A stretch of DNA of 64,000 bases from Mycobacterium colombiense (GTDB taxonomy: Bacteria > Actinomycetota > Actinomycetes > Mycobacteriales > Mycobacteriaceae). Both the position numbers and the translations under genes were made by a program. Shown in pieces: positions 35,931 to 44,746 of the stretch. The notes beneath the pieces are model-generated. The model was given only the letters and a program-made list of their open reading frames with translations. It was not told the DNA's origin and did not search any database. The stretch covers positions 1 through 64,000 of the forward strand of contig NZ_LZSX01000079.1 in the NCBI RefSeq assembly GCF_001665835.1, given 5' to 3'. The stretch's first letter is position 1. The number at the start of each line of letters is the position of its first letter.

Positions 35931-36814
35931 GCGCTCACCACCTTGGTGCCGGTGCCTTCGTCGGTGAAAAGCTCGACCAGCACGCAGTGTTCGACCCGCC
36001 CGTCGATGACGTGCGCGCTCGGCACGCCCGCGGTCACCGCCCGCAGACAGGCTTCGACTTTGGGAATCATGCCGGCCTCCAGCGTGGGTAGCAGTTGTGA
36101 CAGTGTGGCGGTGTCGATTTCGCTGACCAGCGAACCGCGGTCCGGCCAGCTGGTGTACAGGCCTTCGACATCGGTGAGCATCAACAGCTTCTCGGCGTTC
36201 AGCGCCTCGGCCAGCGCCGCCGCGGCGGTATCGGCGTTGATGTTGTGCACCACGCCCTCGGCATCCGGGGCCAGCGTCGACACCACCGGAATACGCCGTG
36301 CGGCAATCAGATCCAGCACCGCGGCGGTGTTGACCCGTTCAACATCGCCGACCAGGCCGATGTCGGTGGCCACGCCGTCCACGGTGACGCTGCGCCGCAC
36401 CGCGGTGAACAGTTGGGCGTCCTCGCCGGTGATGCCGACGGCATAGGGCCCGTGCGCGTTGATCAGGTTGACCAGCTCGCGGCCGACCTGGCCGAACAAC
36501 ACCATCCGCGCCACGTCGAGCACTTCCGGTGTGGTGACCCGGAATCCGCCCTTGAAGTCGCCCGGGATGCCGAGCCGGCGCAGCATCCCGGTGATCTGCG
36601 GGCCGCCGCCGTGCACGACGACGGGATGGATGCCGCAGTTACGCAGGAACGCCATGTCGGCGGCAAAAGCGTGGCGCAGCGTGTCGTCGGTCATGGCGTT
36701 GCCGCCGTACTTGATCACGACGATCTTGCCGTGCAGTTGCTTGAGCCAGGGCAGGGCTTCGGCGAGCACCTGCGCCTTGAATGCGGTGGACAGCGATTCG
36801 GTCTTGCTGGTCAT
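35927..36814 (-). CDS. argB: Acetylglutamate kinase
   Basis: A 295-aa enzyme that phosphorylates N-acetylglutamate. Motifs include the phosphate-binding KYGGNAM, substrate loop VVHGGGPQITGML and the ATP-site segment MLTDVEGLY. The ATG at 36814 overlaps the argJ stop and gives the expected length; upstream frame is spurious. An N-terminal helix of about 20 residues (TESLSTAFKAQVLAEALPWL) matches the extension of arginine-inhibited hexameric kinases, so feedback inhibition by arginine is likely. Confidence 0.96.
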   Translation of the reverse strand: MTSKTESLSTAFKAQVLAEALPWLKQLHGKIVVIKYGGNAMTDDTLRHAFAADMAFLRNCGIHPVVVHGGGPQITGMLRRLGIPGDFKGGFRVTTPEVLDVARMVLFGQVGRELVNLINAHGPYAVGITGEDAQLFTAVRRSVTVDGVATDIGLVGDVERVNTAAVLDLIAARRIPVVSTLAPDAEGVVHNINADTAAAALAEALNAEKLLMLTDVEGLYTSWPDRGSLVSEIDTATLSQLLPTLEAGMIPKVEACLRAVTAGVPSAHVIDGRVEHCVLVELFTDEGTGTKVVSA

Positions 36815-38025
36815 GAGCTGTAGGCCGAATTCTCTTCGACGTAACCGTGCGACAGGTCGGTGGTCCGGATGGTGACCCGGCCGTCGCCGAGCCCCAGATC
36901 GACCGTGATGTCGATGTCGGCTTCGGAGAGGTCCACCTCGCGCGCCCCCGGCGCCCCCGCCCCGTCGGCGAAGACCGCAAAGCCGTTGAACGCCACCGTG
37001 ATCCGGTCGGGGTCCAGGGCGATGGGCGCGATGCCGACGGCGGCGAGCACCCGGCCCCAGTTGGGGTCCGAGCCGAACACCGCGGTCTTGACCAGGGAGT
37101 CGCGGGCGATCGTCCGGGCGGCGACCAGCGCGTCGTCCTCGGAGGCCGCCCCCTGCACGGTGACGTTCACCCGCTTGGTGACGCCCTCGGCGTCGGCCTG
37201 CAACTGGGCGCACAAGTCGTCGCAGACCCGCAGCACGGCCTCGTCGAGGTCGGCCTGGCCCGGCGCGATGCCGCTGGCCCCCGAGGCCAGCAGCAGCACC
37301 GTGTCATTGGTCGAGCAGGCGCCGTCGATGTCGAGCCGGTCGAAGGTACGGGCGCTGGCGCGACGCAGCGCGGAGTCCAGGGCGGCGGCGTCGACGGCCG
37401 CGTCGGTGGTGAGCACGCAGAGCATGGTTGCCAGCGACGGGGCGAGCATGCCGGCGCCTTTGGCCATTCCGCCGACCGTCCAGTTGCCCGGATGGTGCAG
37501 CGCAACCTGTTTGGGCACGGTGTCGGTGGTCATGATCGCCTGGGCGGCCTCATCGCCGCCGGACAGGCCGCCGGCCATGTCCTGCACGATCGTGCGTACC
37601 CCGGCGAGCACCCTGTCCATCGGCAACCGGTCACCGATCAACCCGGTCGAGCACACCGCGACCTCGACGGCTCCGGTCTCGGTTCCCCAGTCCGACAGCG
37701 CGGCCGCGACGGCCTCGGCGGTGGCGTGCGTGTCCTGGAACCCGCGGGGTCCGGTGCAGGCGTTGGCGCCGCCGGAGTTGAGGATCACCGCGCGCAGCGC
37801 GCCGGTGCTCAGCACCTGCTGGCTCCACAGCACCGGCGCGGCTTTGACCTTGTTGCGGGTGAACACCCCCGCCGCCGCGTAGTCGGGTCCCTCGTTGAAG
37901 ACCAGCGCCAGGTCGCGATTGCCCGAGGCCTTGATCCCGGCGGCGATGCCGGCGGCCCGGAATCCGGCCGGCGCGGTGACGCCCTGCTCGCGTAGCAACC
38001 GCGCTTGCGCGGCCGTGGACGTCAC
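36811..38025 (-). CDS. argJ: Bifunctional ornithine acetyltransferase / N-acetylglutamate synthase
   Basis: A 404-aa protein from the GTG at 38025, which overlaps the argC stop (GTGA) and gives exactly the length recalled for the M. tuberculosis enzyme; an upstream start at 38067 would add 14 Gly/Arg-rich residues. The enzyme moves the acetyl group from acetylornithine to glutamate, recycling it. It self-cleaves at the conserved KGAGMLAPSLATML, where the Thr becomes the nucleophile at the new N-terminus. The C-terminal DLSHGYVEENSAYSS is the family's typical end. Confidence 0.95.
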   Translation of the reverse strand: MTSTAAQARLLREQGVTAPAGFRAAGIAAGIKASGNRDLALVFNEGPDYAAAGVFTRNKVKAAPVLWSQQVLSTGALRAVILNSGGANACTGPRGFQDTHATAEAVAAALSDWGTETGAVEVAVCSTGLIGDRLPMDRVLAGVRTIVQDMAGGLSGGDEAAQAIMTTDTVPKQVALHHPGNWTVGGMAKGAGMLAPSLATMLCVLTTDAAVDAAALDSALRRASARTFDRLDIDGACSTNDTVLLLASGASGIAPGQADLDEAVLRVCDDLCAQLQADAEGVTKRVNVTVQGAASEDDALVAARTIARDSLVKTAVFGSDPNWGRVLAAVGIAPIALDPDRITVAFNGFAVFADGAGAPGAREVDLSEADIDITVDLGLGDGRVTIRTTDLSHGYVEENSAYSS

Positions 38026-39065
38026 GGCGCCACCCCGACCACCGAAAGGCCTTCCGTCTCCGGCCAACCCAGCGCCAGGTTCATCGACTGCACGGCGGCG
38101 CCGGCCGTCCCCTTGACCAGGTTGTCGATCGCGGCGATGGCCACGAAGGTGCTCGCCGCCTCGTCCACCGCGACGGCGATGTGCGCCGCGTTGCTGCCGA
38201 TCACCGCCCCGGTGCGGGGCAGTTGCCCGTCAGGCAGCAGGTAGATGAAAGGTTCTGCGTGATAAGCCTTTTCGTAGGCTTCCCGCAGCCGGGCCAGCGG
38301 CGCGCTGGTGCGCGCGGTGCAGGTCGCCAGGATGCCGCGCGATGTCGGGATCAGCACCGGGGTGAACGACACGGTCACATCGCGGCCGGTCACGGCGCCC
38401 AGTCCCTGGGCGATCTCGGGAGTGTGCCGGTGTGCCCCGGCGATGTTGTACGCCCGCGCCGAGCCGATGACCTCCGCACCGAGCAGGTCGGTCTTGGCGG
38501 CGCGGCCGGCCCCGGAGGTGCCGCTGACGGCGACCACGGTGACGGCCGGTTCGATCAGGTCCTCGGCCACCGCGGGCAGCAGCGCCAGCAGCGCCGCGGT
38601 CGGGTAGCAGCCCGGAACCGCGATGCGGCGGGCGCCGCGCAGCCGCTCGCGCGCGCCGGGCAGCTCCGGCAGCCCGTACGGCCAGCTGCCGGCGTGCGGC
38701 GATCCGTAGAACCGCTCCCACGCCCCGGCGTCGGTGAGCCGGAAGTCGGCGCCGCAGTCGACGATCAACGTGTCGGGGCCGAGCTGTTCGGCCAGCGCGG
38801 CCGAATGACCGTGCGGCAGGGCCAGGAACACCACGTCGTGGCCGGCGAGCACGTCGAGCTCCGTCGGCTCGACCACGCGCTGGGCCAGCGGCGCCAGGTG
38901 CGGGTGGTGCTCACCGAGGGTGCTGCCGGCGCTGGCGGCCGCGGTCACCGCGCCGATCGTCAGGCGCCCCTGCGCGTAGGCCGGGTGCCCGAGCAGCAGG
39001 CGTAGGATTTCACCGCCCGCGTAGCCGCTGGCACCGGCAACCGCCACCTTCATCCCATCGGCCAT
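38022..39065 (-). CDS. argC: N-acetyl-gamma-glutamyl-phosphate reductase
   Basis: A 347-aa NADPH enzyme that reduces acetylglutamyl phosphate to the semialdehyde. It has the Rossmann motif GASGYAGGE and the active-site Cys in PGCYPTAALLAL, with the SGAGR and NIAGAHRHTPEI segments that follow. It is the first gene of the arg operon; three TGCA half-sites (ARG boxes) lie 12-35 bp before its ATG. A GGCGGA sequence two bases before the ATG is a weak ribosome binding site. Confidence 0.96.
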   Translation of the reverse strand: MADGMKVAVAGASGYAGGEILRLLLGHPAYAQGRLTIGAVTAAASAGSTLGEHHPHLAPLAQRVVEPTELDVLAGHDVVFLALPHGHSAALAEQLGPDTLIVDCGADFRLTDAGAWERFYGSPHAGSWPYGLPELPGARERLRGARRIAVPGCYPTAALLALLPAVAEDLIEPAVTVVAVSGTSGAGRAAKTDLLGAEVIGSARAYNIAGAHRHTPEIAQGLGAVTGRDVTVSFTPVLIPTSRGILATCTARTSAPLARLREAYEKAYHAEPFIYLLPDGQLPRTGAVIGSNAAHIAVAVDEAASTFVAIAAIDNLVKGTAGAAVQSMNLALGWPETEGLSVVGVAP

Positions 39066-39076
39066 TCCGCCGATTC

Positions 39077-39100
39077 TGCATGGTTATGCAGTGGTTTGCA
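39077..39100. promoter_or_regulatory. ARG box operator upstream of argC (ArgR binding site)
   Basis: TGCATGGTTATGCA (39077-39090) is a palindrome of the TGCAT-N4-ATGCA type expected for actinobacterial ArgR, and a third TGCA at 39097-39100 extends it. The half-sites are spaced exactly 10 bp apart, so they lie on one DNA face. The site sits in the 46-bp pheT-argC gap, where a repressor would block argC transcription and could affect read-through from pheT. Confidence 0.75.
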
Positions 39101-39111
39101 AATCCATTCCG

Positions 39112-41607
39112 CTAGGTGCGGAGCTCCGCGCCGACCGCCTCGGCGGCGCGGCGAACCGCCGCGTCGCGGGCCGCGGTGGCGTCGTCGTCGGTGAGCGTGC
39201 GATCGGGCGCGCGGAAGCGCAGCGCGAAGGTCAGCGACTTGCGGTCCTCGCCGATCTGCGGGCCGGTGAACACGTCGAACAGCTGCAGGTCTTCGAGCAG
39301 CTCCCCCGCGCCCTCGCGGACGGCGTCGGCCACCGCCTGGGCCGGCACGTGCGCGGCCACCACCAGGCTGACGTCCTGGAAGACGGCCGGGAACGGCGAC
39401 ACCCGGGGCGCGGGCAGCGCCACGGCGATGGGCATCGCATCCAGGTTCAGCTCGACCGCGCAGGTGCCCTTGGGCAGCCCGGAGCGCTCGATCACCGCGG
39501 GATGCAGCTGGCCCGCGTAACCCACCGGGGTGTCCCCGACGAGCACTTCGCCGCACCGCCCCGGATGCCACGGCAGCTGCTGCGCCGCGCGCAACCGCAC
39601 GTCGATTCCGCACGCGCGGGCGATGATGCGGACCGCCTCGAAGGCGTCGGCGGCCTCGGCCCGACGGCCCGGGCCCCAGGGTCCGCGCCGTTCGCGCAGG
39701 CCGCTCAGCACCGCCGCGACGTGTTGCGGTTGCCGCGGCAACGACGCGTCGAGCACGGCGATCTCGGCGGCGGTGGGCCGGCGGTCGACGGGGATGAAGT
39801 CCACCGTGCGGGTGTCCGCCGTCGGCTGAACCACCTGCGCCAGGGCATACAGCGACACGTCGACCAGGCCGCGAGAGACGTTGCGCACCAACGCTTCCAG
39901 CAATGCGGGCAGCAGCGTGGTGGCCAGATGCGGGCGATCGGCCTCCAGCGGGTTGAGCACGTCGGTGGTGATACGCCGCGGGTCGTCGGCCGGCAGGCCC
40001 CACAGGTCGAACACGCCCGCGGGCAGAAACGGTGTGGGCAGGATCTCGACGTAGCCGGACTGGGCCAGCGATTTGCCGATGGCGCGGCGCCGCTTCTGCA
40101 CGGCGGACAGGCCCCGGCCGGCCGGCGCCGGCGGCAGCACCGACGGGATGACTTCCAGCCCCTCGAGGCGCAGCACCTCCTCGACGAGGTCGGCGGGCTG
40201 CACGAGGTCGGGCCGCCAGCTGGGTGGGGTCACCGTCAACGTGTCGCCGCCCTCCGCCACGTCGGCGCCGATCTGGGCGAGCCGCCTGGCGGTCGCGCCC
40301 GGGGCATAGGGCACCCCGGCGACGCGGTCCGGCAGGTCCACAGAGATCTCGATGGGCGGGAGCGACCAGTCGTCGCGCGGCGGCTCACCGCGCCAGTCGG
40401 TCAGGCCGTCGGAGACCACGCCGCCGGCGATGTCGGCGAGCAGCGTGGCGCACCGGTCCAGCGCGGCCACCGAGATGGCCGGATCCACGCCCCGCTCGTA
40501 GCGGCGGGCGGCTTCGCTGGGCAGGTGCAGTCTGCGCTGGGTGCGGGAGACGGCGGCGGGGTCCCAGACCGCCGCCTCGAGCAGCACGTCGGTCGAATCG
40601 GCGCGCACCTCGGTGCTCGCCGCGCCCATCACGCCGCCGATCGCGGTGGTCGCCGTGTCGTCGACGATGAGGACGTCGGCCGGCTCGAGTTTGCGCTCGA
40701 TGTCGTCAAGGGTCACCACGGTCTCGCCGGGCCGGGCGAACCGCACGCCGAAGCTTCCGGTGATGCGCTTGCGGTCGTGGGCGTGCATGGGGTGGCCCAG
40801 CTCGAGCATCACGTAGTTCGTCACGTCGACCGCCGGGGAGGCCGCGCGGATGCCGGACAACAACAGCCGGCGCTGCAGCCACCATGGCGACACGGCCGCG
40901 GGGTCGATGCCGGTGACCGGACGCAGCGCGAAGCGCCGCACGCCGGTGCCGGGCTGCACGGTCAGCGGCCAGGCCTCGCCGTTGACCGGCAGCGGCTTGA
41001 TCACCTGGGAGCCGGCCGGGTCGACGAAGTCCAGGTCGTAGGCGCAGGCGATCTCGCGGGCCAGGCCGCGCAGCGACATGGAGTAGCCGCGGTCCGGTGT
41101 GATCGCCAGGTGGAAGATCACGTCGTCCAGCCCCAACACGGCGGCGCCGTCGGCGCCCGGGTCGGCGGTGCCCGGCGGCAGCACCAGGATCCCCGAATGG
41201 TCGGCGCCCATGCCGAGTTCCGCCGCCGAGCAGATCATGCCGTCGGAGTTGCGGCCGTAGGTCTTGCGGGCGGCGATCTTGAAGTCGCCCGGCAGCGTGG
41301 TGCCGGGCAGCGCCGCCACGATCAGATCGCCCACAACGAAGTTAGTTGCGCCGCAGACGATCTCGCGGTCTTTGCCTTCGCCGACGTCGACGTGGCAGAA
41401 CCGGATCGGCTTTTTGAAACCGGCGAGCTCTTCGATGGCGGTGACCCGGCCCACGGTCAGCGGGCCCTCGACCGGCCCGAGGGTGGCGACCTCCTCGACC
41501 TCGTGGCCGATGCGCACCAGCGCCTGCTCGAGCTCGGCGGGGGCGACGTCCCAGTCCGGCGCGCCGGCCGCCACGATCTCACGTAGCCAGCTGTACGGAA
41601 CGCGCAT
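39112..41607 (-). CDS. pheT: Phenylalanyl-tRNA synthetase beta subunit
   Basis: An 831-aa protein from the ATG at 41607, the length recalled for M. tuberculosis PheT. It begins MRVPYSWLREIV, followed by the tRNA-binding EMAP-like domain near residues 40-150 (CHVDVGEGKDREIVCGATNF), B3/B4 editing region, B5 domain (RRLAQIGADV), the catalytic-like core (QKRRRAIGKSLAQSGYVEI) and a C-terminal ferredoxin-fold anticodon domain (FPAVFQDVSLVV). The ATG overlaps the pheS stop by one base (TGATG). With PheS it forms the alpha2-beta2 enzyme charging tRNA-Phe. Confidence 0.97.
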   Translation of the reverse strand: MRVPYSWLREIVAAGAPDWDVAPAELEQALVRIGHEVEEVATLGPVEGPLTVGRVTAIEELAGFKKPIRFCHVDVGEGKDREIVCGATNFVVGDLIVAALPGTTLPGDFKIAARKTYGRNSDGMICSAAELGMGADHSGILVLPPGTADPGADGAAVLGLDDVIFHLAITPDRGYSMSLRGLAREIACAYDLDFVDPAGSQVIKPLPVNGEAWPLTVQPGTGVRRFALRPVTGIDPAAVSPWWLQRRLLLSGIRAASPAVDVTNYVMLELGHPMHAHDRKRITGSFGVRFARPGETVVTLDDIERKLEPADVLIVDDTATTAIGGVMGAASTEVRADSTDVLLEAAVWDPAAVSRTQRRLHLPSEAARRYERGVDPAISVAALDRCATLLADIAGGVVSDGLTDWRGEPPRDDWSLPPIEISVDLPDRVAGVPYAPGATARRLAQIGADVAEGGDTLTVTPPSWRPDLVQPADLVEEVLRLEGLEVIPSVLPPAPAGRGLSAVQKRRRAIGKSLAQSGYVEILPTPFLPAGVFDLWGLPADDPRRITTDVLNPLEADRPHLATTLLPALLEALVRNVSRGLVDVSLYALAQVVQPTADTRTVDFIPVDRRPTAAEIAVLDASLPRQPQHVAAVLSGLRERRGPWGPGRRAEAADAFEAVRIIARACGIDVRLRAAQQLPWHPGRCGEVLVGDTPVGYAGQLHPAVIERSGLPKGTCAVELNLDAMPIAVALPAPRVSPFPAVFQDVSLVVAAHVPAQAVADAVREGAGELLEDLQLFDVFTGPQIGEDRKSLTFALRFRAPDRTLTDDDATAARDAAVRRAAEAVGAELRT

Positions 41608-42650
41608 CAGGCACCCACCCCGAACGGCAGCGAGAACCGGACGTCGCCCTCGACCATGTCGCGCATGTCCGGAATCCCGTTGCGGAACTGCAGCGTTCGT
41701 TCCAGGCCCATGCCGAAGGCGAAGCCGGAGTAGACAGCCGGGTCGATCCCCGCGGCGCGCAACACGTTTGGATGCACCATCCCGCAGCCGCCCCATTCCA
41801 CCCAGCCGGCGCCGCCCTTCTTGCCGACGAACCAGACGTCGACCTCCGCCGACGGCTCGGTGAACGGGAAGAAGTGCGGCCGGATCCGGGTGCGGGCCTC
41901 GGGGCCGAACTCGGCGCGCGCGAACGCGTCCAGCGTCCCGCGCAGGTGCGCCATGGTCAGGCCGCGGTCCACCGCCAGGCCCTCGACCTGATGGAACACC
42001 GGCGTGTGGGTGGCGTCGAGTTCGTCGGTGCGAAACGTGCGGCCGATCGAGACGATGTAGACGGGCAGCTCGCGGGCGAGCAGGGTGCGCACCTGCACCG
42101 GTGAAGTGTGGGTGCGCAGCAGCTGCCGGGAACCGTCCGGCGCGATGTAGAAGGTGTCCTGCTCGCTGCGGGCGGGGTGGTCGGCCGGGAAGTTCAGCGC
42201 GTCGAAGTTGAACTGCTCCGACTCGACCTCGGGGCCGTCGGCCAGTTCCCAACCCATGGCGATGAAGGTGTCGGCGATGTGTTCGGCCAGGATCGTGATC
42301 GGGTGCCGGGCGCCGATCGGCTGCCGGGTCGACGGCAGTGTGACGTCGATGCCTTCGGCGACCAGCACCGCGGCGTCGCGTTCTGCGCGCAGGACCACGA
42401 GCCGGTCGTCGTAGCCCTGCTGGGCGTCGGTCCGGGCGGCGTTGACCCGCTTGCCGGCGTCGGCCCGCTCGTCCTTGGGGACGCCGCCCAGCGCCTGGCG
42501 CGCCAGGGCCAGCGGCGAGCGGTCGCCGAGGTGCTCGGTCTTGACGCGCGCCAGGGTGTCGAGATCGCCGGCGCGCGTGAAGGCCTCCCGGGCGGCGCTG
42601 ACAGCTCGGGCCAGGGCTTCCGGCGACAGGTCGACGGGTTGATCACCCAC
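41607..42650 (-). CDS. pheS: Phenylalanyl-tRNA synthetase alpha subunit
   Basis: A 347-aa catalytic subunit. The N-terminal coiled coil (residues about 1-90) binds tRNA; the class II core has HPITILAEHIADTFIAMGWE, motif 2 (VSIGRTFRTDELDATHTPVFHQVEGL) and motif 3 (GFAFGMGLERTLQFRNGIPD). The start is a GTG at 42650 with AAGGAG eleven bases upstream. A TATGAT -10 lies about 57 bp upstream. It is coupled to pheT by a one-base overlap. Confidence 0.97.
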   Translation of the reverse strand: MGDQPVDLSPEALARAVSAAREAFTRAGDLDTLARVKTEHLGDRSPLALARQALGGVPKDERADAGKRVNAARTDAQQGYDDRLVVLRAERDAAVLVAEGIDVTLPSTRQPIGARHPITILAEHIADTFIAMGWELADGPEVESEQFNFDALNFPADHPARSEQDTFYIAPDGSRQLLRTHTSPVQVRTLLARELPVYIVSIGRTFRTDELDATHTPVFHQVEGLAVDRGLTMAHLRGTLDAFARAEFGPEARTRIRPHFFPFTEPSAEVDVWFVGKKGGAGWVEWGGCGMVHPNVLRAAGIDPAVYSGFAFGMGLERTLQFRNGIPDMRDMVEGDVRFSLPFGVGA

Positions 42651-42706
42651 GCGGCGACACTCTCCTTGCTGAGGGTTGGCTGCAAATTGCCCAACGGCAA
42701 GTGCTG

Positions 42707-42712
42707 ATCATA
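42707..42712 (-). promoter_or_regulatory. -10 element of the pheST promoter
   Basis: TATGAT on the minus strand is close to the sigma-A consensus and lies in the 145-bp gap before pheS. A short hairpin (TTGCC-GTTG-GGCAA, 42687-42700) falls at the predicted start of the transcript. No T-box-like or leader-peptide structure was recognised. Confidence 0.5.
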
Positions 42713-42795
42713 GTGATTCGGCGCGTGGCGCCCGGCGGGCGCGTGGCAGTTGAGCGGCCCGGGGCCGCGCCGGCACAGCGGCGGTCGCGAAGTGG

Positions 42796-43620
42796 CTAGC
42801 CGGCGACGGCCGGCTGCGGGCCGGCCAGCGTGTCGTCACCGTCGAGCGGCAGGGCCGGCAGGCCGCGTCCGCCGGCGAACTTCGCCACCTTGTAGGCGAC
42901 GAAGGCACCCACAAGGCCGAACACCGGCGTCGCCGCCATGGTCCCCCAGTGGTGCGCCAGCATCAGGAAGCCGAAGCCCGAGGACGCCGCCAGCATCAGG
43001 TACCGCGCCGGCGTCCAGTGGATCGGCTGCCGGAACCGGGCGGAGACCAGCACGCCCAGGATCACGGCGACGGTGTGGCCGGCGTCGGTGAAGTCGCCGC
43101 CGATGATCGCCGAAGCGATGCCCGCCGCCACCCACCAGCCGACCCAGGCGGCCCGCCAGCGCGACGGGATCACCGCCGTCATCGCGCCGAGCACCGCCAG
43201 CGCGCCGTAGCTCATGCCGACGTCGCTGGCCCGGGTGATGGACATGGGCAGCCAGCCGAACTCGACCGACGCGGCCAGGGCGGCGGCCACCAGCAGCGTC
43301 GCGCCGATGTGGCCGACCACGAAGGCCACCACCAGCCGGATGGTGCGCAGATGCAACTCGGCCAGCGCCAGCAGGCAGGTCAGGAAGGGCAGCCAGAAGT
43401 AGAGCGGGCCGGCATCGACCACCAGCGCGCTGCCCAGCAGCGTGCCCACGTGGCCGTGGGCCAGGTTGTGCACGTTGGTGCTGGCGCGCTGAACGATGAC
43501 GTCATGCGCCTGCGGGCCGAGGGCCAGGATTGCGCAACTGATGGCAAGCAGCAGCGCCGCATACCCCACAGTGAATTGGACCCGGGCGAGCCGGGACACG
43601 ATGCCCCCTACCATTGGCAT
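42796..43620 (-). CDS. Rhomboid-like integral membrane protein (Rv1648 position)
   Basis: A 274-aa protein with about six to seven hydrophobic helices. Features recall the rhomboid fold: an N-terminal HNLAHGH segment, then SDVGMSYGALAV with Ser137 where rhomboids have GxSG, and DAGHTVAVILGVL with His182 in a later helix, a candidate Ser-His dyad. Rhomboids cleave membrane proteins inside the bilayer, but many rhomboid-like relatives are inactive and activity here is unproven. It follows the adenylate cyclase gene by 3 bp, so the two are co-transcribed, and it precedes pheS by 146 bp. The C-terminus is short and charged. Confidence 0.7.
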   Translation of the reverse strand: MPMVGGIVSRLARVQFTVGYAALLLAISCAILALGPQAHDVIVQRASTNVHNLAHGHVGTLLGSALVVDAGPLYFWLPFLTCLLALAELHLRTIRLVVAFVVGHIGATLLVAAALAASVEFGWLPMSITRASDVGMSYGALAVLGAMTAVIPSRWRAAWVGWWVAAGIASAIIGGDFTDAGHTVAVILGVLVSARFRQPIHWTPARYLMLAASSGFGFLMLAHHWGTMAATPVFGLVGAFVAYKVAKFAGGRGLPALPLDGDDTLAGPQPAVAG

Positions 43621-43623
43621 CCA

Positions 43624-44535
43624 TTATGGCTGCGGTTCCGTTTCGGCTGTGTCATCAGAGCCTGACAACTCCTTAAGAGTCTTGAGGCGATATATCGCCA
43701 AATCGTCGGGAATGCCGGCGGGCTTCGGCCCGAAAACCGGCTTCCTCGTGCGTTTGGCCTCGACGCCCAACGCGTCCAACTCGCTTTGCGGTATGAGATC
43801 TAACGTTGAACTCGACACCATGATTCCACCCTTGGTGGCTCTTTCCATAACTCGTGCGGCGATATTCACATCGACACCGAGCCAGTCCGCCGCCAGCCGC
43901 TGCGGCCGCCCGGTGTGAATCCCGACCCGCATCCGGGGCGTGTGACCCGCCACCTCGACCGATTTCAGCGCCTCTTTGGCGGCCAGCACCGCCCGCACGG
44001 CGACCGTCGGATCGCCGAATACGGCCATCAGTCCGTCGCCCATTCGTTTGACGATGTGTCCGCCCGCGTCGAGCAGGGGCGGCTCGAGCGCCCGCGCCAC
44101 CTGGCGCAGCAGCGCGAGGGCCGCGTCGTCGCCGGCCTGCAGGGACCACGTCGAGAAGCCGACCAGGTCGGTGAAGACGAGCGTCACCTCCGCATTCGCC
44201 GGCCGGCGGGACACCCCCTCGGTCAGCGCCTGCCACACCTGCAGCACCCCGAGGCTGACCTCGCGTGACACCGCGTCCCGGTCGCCCAGCAGCCGGTCGG
44301 CCGCGCGTGCCGCGGCGCGGGGACCGCCGTCGCCCGCCGTGGACAGCGGATCGCCGAACTCGGGGTCGCCGGGCAGCAATTTGCGCGCGCGCCGGATGAA
44401 CGCAACCGCCCCGGGGCTGCGGTTGCGGCCGTGTAGCCATTGAGTCGCGCTGTGCAGCGGAGAACGTTGCGTAGCGGATTGCGCCTCGGTCTCTTTGGGC
44501 TCACCCGGGTCCAGATCGCGACGCGCGAGTTCCAC
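43624..44535 (-). CDS. Class III adenylate cyclase (Rv1647-like)
   Basis: A 303-aa cytoplasmic cyclase. An N-terminal region of about 110 residues has no recognised domain; the catalytic domain begins near 118. Metal-binding Asp residues are in FTDLVGFS and MGDGLMAVFGD, the adenine-selecting Lys in HIVKRMGD, and the transition-state Asn/Arg in DVNIAARVME. All key residues are present, so it should make cAMP from ATP as a homodimer. It is the first gene of a two-gene unit with the rhomboid-like gene and diverges from the MpaB-type gene. The PE gene found nearby in M. tuberculosis is absent. Confidence 0.9.
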   Translation of the reverse strand: MELARRDLDPGEPKETEAQSATQRSPLHSATQWLHGRNRSPGAVAFIRRARKLLPGDPEFGDPLSTAGDGGPRAAARAADRLLGDRDAVSREVSLGVLQVWQALTEGVSRRPANAEVTLVFTDLVGFSTWSLQAGDDAALALLRQVARALEPPLLDAGGHIVKRMGDGLMAVFGDPTVAVRAVLAAKEALKSVEVAGHTPRMRVGIHTGRPQRLAADWLGVDVNIAARVMERATKGGIMVSSSTLDLIPQSELDALGVEAKRTRKPVFGPKPAGIPDDLAIYRLKTLKELSGSDDTAETEPQP

Positions 44536-44690
44536 CTGGCCAGGTTATTTGTTTTCGTCAGACGCAGGCAACGACAGCCCGTGACGGTTCTGCCGGATGT
44601 GTCACATCTCGCACCGAACCACCTGATCACGGTGGCGCCACACCGATGTGGAAGCTCGATAACACCCTGGCGAACACATCGCCGAAATCG

Positions 44691-44719
44691 TAGACAACGC
44701 GCGTTGTCAAAGTTATCGT
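44691..44719 (+). promoter_or_regulatory. Promoter with overlapping 16-bp palindromic operator, MpaB-type gene
   Basis: TAGACA (44691-44696) and TATCGT (44714-44719) are separated by 17 bp, matching -35 and -10 elements well. A perfect palindrome, GACAACGCGCGTTGTC (44693-44708), overlaps the -35 and spacer, the placement of a TetR-type repressor site. It does not match the KstR consensus (AAC-N2-GTT). The regulator is not obvious in the window. Confidence 0.6.
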
Positions 44720-44746
44720 GAGCGCAATCGGAGCAGGAGGCCGCGA

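Noticed and set aside
39091..41586. 831-codon plus-strand frame opposite pheT
   Set aside because: Antisense shadow of pheT; no recognisable domains.
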